This document shows, piece by piece, positions 1 to 5,563 of a stretch of DNA of 10,392 nt. The stretch's first letter is position 1. Each line of letters opens with the position of its first letter. The DNA comes from JBCCFW01 sp039029535. GTDB taxonomy: Bacteria; Acidobacteriota; JBCCFW01. Where the stretch lies: the NCBI GenBank assembly GCA_039029535.1, contig JBCCFW010000227.1, positions 1 to 10,392 on the forward strand, in the 5' to 3' direction. The notes under the pieces are model-generated. The model had not been told where the DNA came from and ran no database searches. It worked only from the letters and a program-made list of their open reading frames with translations. A program made the position numbers and the translations under genes.

Positions 1-2722
1 CCTCGGGCAAGGGGTAGTACTGCTCCAAGCGGAGGATCGCCACCGGTGCGCCACGACGCTTGCGCTCGGCGCTGAGCTCGTGATGAAGGAAGCCGCTGCA
101 CAGGAGGATCCGCTCGACGTCGGCTGCGTCCACGTCGCTGCGGTCGGCGAGGACCGGCTCGAAGCGGCCCTCGGCGAGCTCGGTGAGCGAGGCGCGGGCG
201 CTGGGGTGTTGGAGGAGCTTCTTCGGGCTCATGACGACGAGTGGCTTGAGCGGTCGCTGCAAGGCCTGTCGACGCAGGACGTGGAAGAGCTGTGCCGCCG
301 TCGACAGGTTCACGATGCGCAGGTTGTCGCAGGCGGCGAGCTGGAGAAAGCGCTCGAGACGCGCGCTGGAGTGCTCCGGTCCCTGACCTTCGAAGCCATG
401 GGGGAGGAAGAGCACGAGCCCACAGGCCTGGTCCCACTTGTCCTCGGCCGTCGCAACGAACTGGTCGACGATGACCTGCGCGACGTTGCAGAAGTCTCCG
501 AACTGCGCCTCCCAGATCGTCAGCCCGTCCGGTCGCTCGACGCCGTAGCCGAATTCGAAGCCGAGCACGCCCGCCTCGCTCAAGGGGCTGTTGTACACGT
601 GGAACGACGCCTGGTCGGTCGCCAACGCCCCCAGCGGGACGTGCTCGCCCTCACCCCGCGCGTCGTGCAGCACGGCGTGGCGGTGACCGAAGGTGCCTCG
701 CTGGCTGTCTTGACCCGACAGCCGGACGGGGATGCCGTCGGTCACCAAGGTGGCGAAGGCCAGGGCCTCACCAGCTCCCCAGTCGAGGGGACGCCGCCCC
801 TCGGCCATGGCGCGACGTCCGGAGAGGAGACGCTCGATCTTGGGATGGACCGTGAAGCCATCGGGCAGCGTCGCGCTCGCGACGAGCAGGGAGCGGAGAC
901 GACCTGCATCCATGCCCGTCGGAGGGTCGAGCGGCGCATCGGGCAAGGCGGGCGTGTCCTGCTCGAAGGTCGTGTGAGGGTCGTGCTCCTGCTCGGCGCA
1001 GCGCGCCGCGGCCAACCCTTCCTCGAAGCGCCGCCGTGAGGACGCGGCGATCTCCTCGGCCTCCTGGAGAGTGACCTCGCCGAGGGAGACGAGGTTCTCG
1101 GCGTAGGTCTCCCGCATGGGGCGACGATCGGCGATGACGGCGTAGCGCTGCGGCTGGGTGAAGGCGGGCTCGTCGCGCTCGTTGTGACCGTGACGGCGGT
1201 AGCAGTACATGTCGATGACGACGTCGCGGTGGAAGGTGGCGCGGAACTCGATGGCGAGGCTCACCACGGCGGCGACGGCTTCGGGCCGCTCGCCGTTCAC
1301 GTGGAAGATGGGGATCTGCAGCATCCGCGCGACATCGGTGGCGTACTGGGTGGAGCGACCCTGCTCCGGGGGAGTCGTGAAGCCGACCTGGTTGTTCACG
1401 ATCACGTGCACCGCGCCACCGGTCGAGTAACCGGGGAGGGCGCTCAGGTTGAAGATCTCCTGAACGATGCCTTGCCCGGCAAAGGCGGCGTCGCCGTGCA
1501 CCACCAGCGGCATGATGCGCTTCCCGCTGTCGTCGGCGCGGTCTTGCAGCGCGCGGGCTCGTCCGAGGATGACCGGTCCGACGAACTCGAGGTGGCTGGG
1601 ATTGAAGCCGAGCTCGACGTCGACGGTGCGTCCCGTGCCGGTGGTGATCCTGGCGTGATGACCGAGGTGGTAGCGCACGTCGCCGGCGCCTTCGGCCTCG
1701 CGTGCGGCGTCCTCCTCGAAGGTGCGAAAGAGCCGGCTCGGCGGGAGCCCGAGCACGTTGGCCAGGGCATTGAGTCGACCACGGTGAGCCATGCCGATGA
1801 CGACCTGCTCGACCCCGTGCTCGGCGGCGCGCTCCAGCGCCTGGTCGAGGAGGGGGATGAGGGTCTCGGCTCCCTCGAGCGAGAAGCGCAAGGCGCTGGG
1901 GAAGCTCTGCTGCAGGAAGGACTCGAACACCTCGGCGGCGGTGAGCTTCTCCAAGAGGTGGAGCTGGGCGTCACGGTCGAGGGCGTGGTGGTGTCCGGGG
2001 TCTTCGAGTCGCTCGCGCAGCCAGTGCTGCACCTCGAGGTCGTCGACGTGCATGTACTGAACGCCGACCGCGCCGCAGTAGATCCCCTGGAGCTCGGCGA
2101 GCAGGTCGCGGAGGGGGGCGCGTCGAAGACCCGCGCCGAGTCGCACGCTGAAGGTCACGTCGAGGTCGGACGTGGTGAGGCCGTGGTGCTCGAGGGTGAG
2201 CTCGGGGTGTTCGCCGGGTGCTTCGAAGCCGAGAGGGTCGAGGGCAGCGAGGACGTGGCCCCGCTCACGGTAGGCCCGCATGAGCTCGCCCACGCGAACC
2301 TGGGCCGTGCTCACCTGCCGCACCCGGCGGGCCAGCTTGCCGAGGAGCTGTCGGGCCAGGCTCTTGCTCACCTCGAGGAGCTCGAGGAGACGCGTGCCGG
2401 GAAGGACGAGGAGCTCGACGCCCTGAGGGCCGGCGGTGATCGTGGCGGAGCGGGGTCCGCCATCGAGCACGGCGAGCTCGCCGAGGGTGTCACCGGCCCT
2501 GGCCTGAGCGAGACCCCGGCCCTCCACGTTCACGTCGACGCTGCCTTCGACGATGAGGTAGAGGTCGGTGCCCGTGTCGCCGCGACGGCAGATGACGTCG
2601 TCGGCGTCGAAGCGGACCGGCCGGCTGACCTCGGCGAGGAGCCGCAGGCCGCGGGGCTCGAGGTCGCAAAACAGCTCAGCGCGACCGAGGAGCTCGGCGC
2701 GGTCTTCGGTCGTCCTGGGCAT
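1..2722 (-). CDS. sucA: 2-oxoglutarate dehydrogenase E1 with N-terminal cyclic-nucleotide-binding domain (3' end outside window)
   Basis: Thiamine-diphosphate E1 subunit of the 2-oxoglutarate dehydrogenase complex, which decarboxylates 2-oxoglutarate and passes the succinyl group to E2 in the TCA cycle. 907 codons are visible. Judged against E. coli SucA, about 90 C-terminal residues lie beyond the window. Residues ~15-136 form a cNMP-binding domain: beta-roll with RRGDTGTDLYLIVEGSV, then a phosphate-binding cassette GELAVLDGGPRSAT holding the key Glu82 and Arg91. E1 proper begins near residue 140 (MRAYRERGH, LDPLGF). Family motifs follow: IGMAHRGRLNAL (His313), YHLG (His352), NPSHLEFVGP, the ThDP/Mg motif GDAAFAGQG (G410-D411) with NNQVGFTT (N443-N444), RRHGHNERDEP (509-519), DWGAGEALAFATL, RGTFGHRHAVLHD (675-687), WEAQFGDF and LRLEQYYPLP. 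The usual N-terminal E2-binding segment is absent. ATG at 2722 is the only possible start, since an in-frame TAG lies 19 codons upstream with no start codon between; no clear Shine-Dalgarno is seen. The enzyme identity is firm; cyclic-nucleotide control is inferred. Confidence 0.95.
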   Translation of the reverse strand, partial: MPRTTEDRAELLGRAELFCDLEPRGLRLLAEVSRPVRFDADDVICRRGDTGTDLYLIVEGSVDVNVEGRGLAQARAGDTLGELAVLDGGPRSATITAGPQGVELLVLPGTRLLELLEVSKSLARQLLGKLARRVRQVSTAQVRVGELMRAYRERGHVLAALDPLGFEAPGEHPELTLEHHGLTTSDLDVTFSVRLGAGLRRAPLRDLLAELQGIYCGAVGVQYMHVDDLEVQHWLRERLEDPGHHHALDRDAQLHLLEKLTAAEVFESFLQQSFPSALRFSLEGAETLIPLLDQALERAAEHGVEQVVIGMAHRGRLNALANVLGLPPSRLFRTFEEDAAREAEGAGDVRYHLGHHARITTGTGRTVDVELGFNPSHLEFVGPVILGRARALQDRADDSGKRIMPLVVHGDAAFAGQGIVQEIFNLSALPGYSTGGAVHVIVNNQVGFTTPPEQGRSTQYATDVARMLQIPIFHVNGERPEAVAAVVSLAIEFRATFHRDVVIDMYCYRRHGHNERDEPAFTQPQRYAVIADRRPMRETYAENLVSLGEVTLQEAEEIAASSRRRFEEGLAAARCAEQEHDPHTTFEQDTPALPDAPLDPPTGMDAGRLRSLLVASATLPDGFTVHPKIERLLSGRRAMAEGRRPLDWGAGEALAFATLVTDGIPVRLSGQDSQRGTFGHRHAVLHDARGEGEHVPLGALATDQASFHVYNSPLSEAGVLGFEFGYGVERPDGLTIWEAQFGDFCNVAQVIVDQFVATAEDKWDQACGLVLFLPHGFEGQGPEHSSARLERFLQLAACDNLRIVNLSTAAQLFHVLRRQALQRPLKPLVVMSPKKLLQHPSARASLTELAEGRFEPVLADRSDVDAADVERILLCSGFLHHELSAERKRRGAPVAILRLEQYYPLPE
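2338..2680 (-). other. cNMP-binding (CRP/PKA-R type) domain inside the E1 gene
   Basis: This stretch encodes residues ~15-128 of the E1 fusion protein. It follows the cyclic-nucleotide-binding fold in order: an entry helix (ELFCDLEPRGLRLLAE), the first beta-roll strands (RPVRFDADDVICRRGD), the hairpin LYLIVEGSVDVNV, the phosphate-binding cassette with Glu82 and Arg91 inside GELAVLDGGPRSAT, the exit strands, and a C-helix region (LLELLEVSKSLARQLL). In PKA regulatory subunits and CRP the equivalent Glu contacts the ribose 2'-OH and the Arg the cyclic phosphate. Both are kept here, so the pocket looks competent and not degenerate. No helix-turn-helix follows; the chain goes straight into E1. Confidence 0.92.
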
Positions 2723-2834
2723 GGGAGCCGAGTCTAGCTCGCTTCGTGCTGCGGAGATCGGTAGGGGGCATGGTCGCTAGCCGAGCCCCGAGGAGTGCTG
2801 GGTTAGGCTGAGCGGGGAGAACTGGGAGGGACAC
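2723..2834. promoter_or_regulatory. Divergent intergenic region between the E1 gene and the membrane-protein gene
   Basis: These 112 bases separate two divergent start codons and must hold or lie near the promoters for both. I could not pick out a convincing -35/-10 pair or operator. The only clear element is a Shine-Dalgarno GGAGG at 2825-2829, five bases before the GTG at 2835. No matching ribosome-binding site precedes the E1 ATG on the other strand. No CRP-like palindrome was seen, so the cNMP domain of the neighbouring enzyme has no obvious DNA counterpart here. Confidence 0.4.
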
Positions 2835-3932
2835 GTGAGCGAGAGGGAAGCGACCCCTTACACCAGCCCGGAAGCCGGCGGCCCCGAGGCACCCCGGGCT
2901 CGCCTGAACTCGCCGATCTCGGTGCTGCTCTGTTCTCTCTTCAGCTCGTCGTTCTCGGGTGGACTGCTCATCGCCTGGAACTACATCCTGATGCGACGCC
3001 CGTGGGCCGCGATCGCGACCTGCGCTGTAGCGATCGTCTACACGAGGCTCAAGGTCAGGGAAGCCGCGAGCATCGGACTGCCCTTCTGGCTCCTCGTCCT
3101 GGTCAGCCTCGTCCTCGTCGTTTCAGCCGCTCACGCGCTTCAGGGCAAGTCGCTCCGAGCTCATGTCGGGGCGGGTGGGCGCCTGGCCTCCCGCTGGTGG
3201 GGCCCGATCATCGGTCTGGCGTGTGCCGTCGTCTTCCAGGTAGGGCATGCGACCTGGATGTATTTCGCGATGGACACGCGCACTCTCCCGGCTGGGCCGG
3301 TCGCGAGGATGCTGGCGATGGGCGACGCGACCCTGGCGGAGGCTCGTCTGGTGCAGCGAGTCGCGGAGGATGAAGGGCTGGTTCACTGGACCGAGTTTTG
3401 GATGGGGAGCATTGATCGCGAGGGTGGTAGTGCGCTCATCATGTTCTCGACCGCCGACTGCGAGCGTTGGGGCTCGGAAGAGCGTCAGCAGGCCCTGGTC
3501 GATCGGCTGGTGCTCGAGGGGCTCGAGCCGCCGGTGACGCTCCTCGCCGAGTCCACGAGCACCGGCGAATCCTGCGTGGACTTCGTGAGCGTCGATCACC
3601 TGTGGCTCGCGGAGCCTCGCGAGGTCGACCTCGGTGAGGAGTGGTTGCTCTCCTTGAGTGGCGGCATTGGGATCGCGGAAGAGAAGGCCATCACGCGTGC
3701 TCTGACGAGGAGCGAGCTCACTCGGGGCGCTTACACCGCCGTCCGGGTCGGTCCCGGATTGCTCGTGGTCATGGAGGTCCCGCCTGGACTAGCCACGGCT
3801 GCGGTGGCTGACGAGCCGACCTGCTCACGCTTGGCCCGCGCCCTGCTCGCAGAGGGAGTCTCGGGGCCCGTCATCGTTCAAGCCAGCACGGGCACGCAAG
3901 TGCTGGCGAGCGCGAGACTGTCGCGTCCATGA
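2835..3932 (+). CDS. Four-helix membrane protein with large C-terminal soluble domain, function unknown
   Basis: 365 residues, family not recognised. A polar, proline-rich N-terminus (1-25) is followed by four hydrophobic stretches at about 28-50, 56-71, 81-101 and 121-144. Residues 145-365 form a mostly soluble, acidic domain with no catalytic motif I can name. The N-terminal block (SPISVLLCSLFSSSFSGGLL) has the Ser/Gly-rich first-helix look of small bacterial integral membrane proteins of unknown role. With four helices and a polar N-terminus, the soluble domain is probably cytoplasmic, which is an inference. GTG at 2835 is chosen because GGAGG at 2825-2829 sits five bases upstream. The stop overlaps an ATG (ATGA at 3929-3932). 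No partner suggests a pathway; the next gene on this strand is the 106-residue protein at 4138. Confidence 0.85.
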   Translation: MSEREATPYTSPEAGGPEAPRARLNSPISVLLCSLFSSSFSGGLLIAWNYILMRRPWAAIATCAVAIVYTRLKVREAASIGLPFWLLVLVSLVLVVSAAHALQGKSLRAHVGAGGRLASRWWGPIIGLACAVVFQVGHATWMYFAMDTRTLPAGPVARMLAMGDATLAEARLVQRVAEDEGLVHWTEFWMGSIDREGGSALIMFSTADCERWGSEERQQALVDRLVLEGLEPPVTLLAESTSTGESCVDFVSVDHLWLAEPREVDLGEEWLLSLSGGIGIAEEKAITRALTRSELTRGAYTAVRVGPGLLVVMEVPPGLATAAVADEPTCSRLARALLAEGVSGPVIVQASTGTQVLASARLSRP

Positions 3933-4066
3933 GCGCGGCCGGTGGTCGGGCGTCGCCGTTCGAGCTGGTCCTCAACGAGGATGGTGCGTGGCGTCCATCG
4001 AAGTCCTCAGCCATGCTGATGGCCGGTCGTGCCACGTCTGACAGGCCGACTTCGGAGGGAGACACC

Positions 4067-4141
4067 ATGCGACGTGAGAGAGGGGAAGAGCGCGGTGCGT
4101 TCGTCGAGGACGTCCTCGTGAGCGAAGGAGCTCGGTCATGA
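4067..4141 (+). CDS. Possible 24-residue leader ORF
   Basis: A short open frame with an excellent ribosome-binding site (GGAGG at 4054-4058, eight bases before ATG 4067). It ends in an ATGA overlap with the start of the 106-residue gene at 4138, an arrangement typical of translational coupling. The peptide is charged (MRRERGEERGAF...) and resembles no known family. The same frame is open back to an ATG at 3929, which itself overlaps the stop of the membrane-protein gene, giving a 70-codon alternative that lacks a ribosome-binding site. It may be a coupled leader, a tiny protein, or chance in GC-rich DNA; there is no direct evidence that it is translated. Confidence 0.3.
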   Translation: MRRERGEERGAFVEDVLVSEGARS

Positions 4142-4458
4142 AGCTCCGCGTGCTGTCCGACTACGGTGCCGAGGAGCGTGTCGTCAGCGAGGAGGCGACC
4201 GTCGCCCTGGTGAGATCCACGATGCGGGACCTCGACTGGCAGGGCTTCCACCAGGTCGTCCTCGAGAAGGTGGGTGGCGACTGGCTCGAGGTCGGTGGGA
4301 GTCTCAACCCGGACGATGGCTTGTCCGTGATGTTCGAGGAGGGTGGTGTCCAGCACGTCATCGCGGAGCCGCCGGCCACGGTGGACGAGATGACCGACAT
4401 CCTGGAGCGTTACCTCCAGGGTGATGAGCGATGGCGACGGGACGTCGCCTGGAGCTGA
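4138..4458 (+). CDS. Small acidic protein of unknown function
   Basis: 106 residues, family not assigned. It has no signal peptide or membrane segment, so it is probably cytoplasmic. It reads as a compact alpha+beta protein: an N-terminal strand (MKLRVLSDYG), a central part rich in Gly and aromatics (GGDWLEVGGS, GLSVMFEEGG), then PPATVDEMTDILERYLQGD and a C-terminal WRRDVAW. The pattern 'strand, GD(W/Y)LEVGG, QHVI..PP.TV, YL.GD..W' is reminiscent of small immunity-type or SMI1/Imm-like proteins, but this is only a resemblance. ATG 4138 is well supported by AAGGAG at 4125-4130 with a seven-base spacer. The gene faces the LVIVD-repeat gene tail to tail with 15 bases between the two stop codons. 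Confidence 0.75.
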   Translation: MKLRVLSDYGAEERVVSEEATVALVRSTMRDLDWQGFHQVVLEKVGGDWLEVGGSLNPDDGLSVMFEEGGVQHVIAEPPATVDEMTDILERYLQGDERWRRDVAWS

Positions 4459-4490
4459 CCGAGCTGTCGCAGGTCAGAGCTGCAGCGACG
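4443..4490. terminator. Imperfect hairpin between convergent genes, possible bidirectional terminator
   Basis: An imperfect inverted repeat spans both convergent gene ends. The inner stem is CTGACC (4455-4460) with GGTCAG (4472-4477) around an 11-base loop. The next segment CTGGAG (4449-4454) pairs with CTGCAG (4480-4485) with one mismatch, and the outer CGTCG (4443-4447) pairs with CGACG (4486-4490). There is a two-base bulge at 4478-4479 and a one-base bulge at 4448. The two stop codons lie in opposite arms of the inner stem. No T-tract follows on either side, so terminator function is tentative. Confidence 0.4.
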
Positions 4491-5481
4491 CTGCGCCCAA
4501 GACGTCGAGCACCACCAGGCCCGTTCCCATGTCGGCCACGAAGGCCGAGTCCTCGACGACCGCGACACCGGTCGCGCTGCCTGGCGTGTCGATGGACGCT
4601 TCGATGGTCGGCTGCGCCGGGTCCGACACGTCGACCTTCAGCACGCCGGCCCGCGTGTCGGCGACCCAGGCCGTGCTCCCCGAGACGACCACGTGCACGG
4701 CGGAGCCCGGCGTGTCGAGGGAGCCGATGACTTGCGGTCGTCCTGGGTCCGAGACATCGACGAGCTGCAAGCCCGAGCTCGTGTCGGCCACGTAGGCGAC
4801 GCTGCCCGCGACGGCGACATCCGTCGCACCGCCGGGCGTTTCGACCGAGCCGACGATCACGGGACGCGTCGGGTTGGCCACGTCGACGACCTGGAGCCCG
4901 GAGGTCGTGTCGGCCATGAAGGCCAGCGTACCTTCGACGGCGATGCCCTCGGCGCCACCTGGCGTGTCGACCGAACCGATGAGCGTCGGCTTGTCGGGAC
5001 TCGACAGGTCGATGACCTGAAGTCCGACGGTCGTGTCGGCCACGTACGCCGTGGTGCCGACGACGTCGACTCCCACCGCGCCTCCCGGCGTGTCCACGGA
5101 TCCGAGGACCACCGGTCGCTTCGGGTCCGACACGCCGATCACGCTCAGGCCGAAGGTGGTGTCGGCGAGGCACGCGAGGTCGCCCGAGACGGCGACGTCC
5201 ACGGCGCCACCCGGCGTGTCGAGGCTTGCCAGGAGCGTTGGGTGGGACGGTTCGGACACGTCGATGACCTGGAGGCCGGCAGTGGTGTCGGCGAGGTAAG
5301 CCAGGTCACCTGACACGATGACGTTGGCAGAGCCGCCGGGCGTCTCGAGTGAGCCCAGGACGGACGTGGGACTCGGTTCGGGTGCAAGAGCTTCCGGGGA
5401 CGACGGTGTCTGAGTGAGCCAGAAGGCCAACAGCAGGCCCACGATGACGAGCAGGGCTGCGAGCGTCTTTCCAGCGGTCAT
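4474..5481 (-). CDS. Membrane-anchored seven-bladed LVIVD-repeat beta-propeller protein
   Basis: 335 residues. Residues 1-23 (KTLAALLVIVGLLLAFWL) form a signal peptide or uncleaved signal anchor; a Pro/Ser/Glu-rich linker (24-41) follows. The rest is seven tandem repeats of exactly 42 residues, ending at the last codon. Each has the plan (L/I)(G/A)S(L/V)(D/E)TPGG(A/S)..V.V.G..AY(V/L)ADT..GLQV(I/V)DVS.P..P. This matches LVIVD repeats, which fold as propeller blades on cell-surface proteins. Seven equal units imply a closed seven-bladed propeller on the outer side of the membrane, probably a binding scaffold; no enzyme motif is seen. ATG 5481 is preferred over an in-frame GTG at 5499 because AAGGAG lies five bases before the ATG. 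It follows the FG-GAP gene on the same strand after an 81-base gap containing a hairpin. Fold assignment is strong; ligand and role are unknown. Confidence 0.9.
   Translation of the reverse strand: MTAGKTLAALLVIVGLLLAFWLTQTPSSPEALAPEPSPTSVLGSLETPGGSANVIVSGDLAYLADTTAGLQVIDVSEPSHPTLLASLDTPGGAVDVAVSGDLACLADTTFGLSVIGVSDPKRPVVLGSVDTPGGAVGVDVVGTTAYVADTTVGLQVIDLSSPDKPTLIGSVDTPGGAEGIAVEGTLAFMADTTSGLQVVDVANPTRPVIVGSVETPGGATDVAVAGSVAYVADTSSGLQLVDVSDPGRPQVIGSLDTPGSAVHVVVSGSTAWVADTRAGVLKVDVSDPAQPTIEASIDTPGSATGVAVVEDSAFVADMGTGLVVLDVLGAASLQL
4477..5358 (-). repeat. Seven tandem 126-bp coding repeats (42-residue LVIVD units)
   Basis: Seven in-frame units of 126 bases run without any insertion or deletion from codon 42 to the last sense codon of the propeller gene. 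Landmarks TPG(G/S), ADT.(A/S/V)G and DVS.P recur at the same offset in each unit. The final unit is the most diverged: its last part reads VLDVLGAASL instead of the DVSDP-type turn. Only the protein pattern is strongly conserved; the DNA units differ at many third positions, which indicates old duplication and not recent slippage. Confidence 0.9.
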
Positions 5482-5538
5482 CCTGTCTCCTTCGCGCACG
5501 GGACCCCAAGGGGCCGAATCGGTGGGGATACGAGCGCA

Positions 5539-5563
5539 GGGGCCACGGGTTGCAGGTGGCTCC
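5539..5563 (-). terminator. Hairpin immediately after the FG-GAP gene stop
   Basis: Plus-strand arms GGGGCCAC (5539-5546) and GTGGCTCC (5556-5563) enclose a nine-base loop. They pair over eight positions including one wobble, and the arm touches the last base of the FG-GAP stop codon. It could end or attenuate transcription between this gene and the LVIVD-repeat gene 81 bases downstream. No T-run follows, so evidence for a true rho-independent terminator is limited. Confidence 0.4.

Noticed and set aside
80..2737. Long plus-strand open frames (319 and 517 codons) opposite the E1 gene
   Set aside because: Their products are low-complexity Glu/Gly/Val/Arg-rich strings without domains, and the minus strand here encodes an unmistakable E1. 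GC-rich codon use leaves the antisense frames open.
4105..4118. Perfect 14-base palindrome CGAGGACGTCCTCG just upstream of the ribosome-binding site of the 106-residue gene
   Set aside because: It could be an operator, but it is also just common GC-rich codons in a row (Glu-Asp-Val-Leu in the mini-ORF frame), so chance explains it. No partner regulator is nearby.
3929..4141. 70-codon frame between the membrane protein and the 106-residue protein as a full gene
   Set aside because: There is no ribosome-binding site at 3929 and the composition is not protein-like before residue 47. Only the shorter start at 4067 has translation signals, so only that is listed, at low confidence.
5506..5515. 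Short palindrome CCCCAAGGGG in the gap between the two propeller genes
   Set aside because: The arms are four bases with a two-base loop, too short to be a stable terminator or operator by itself.
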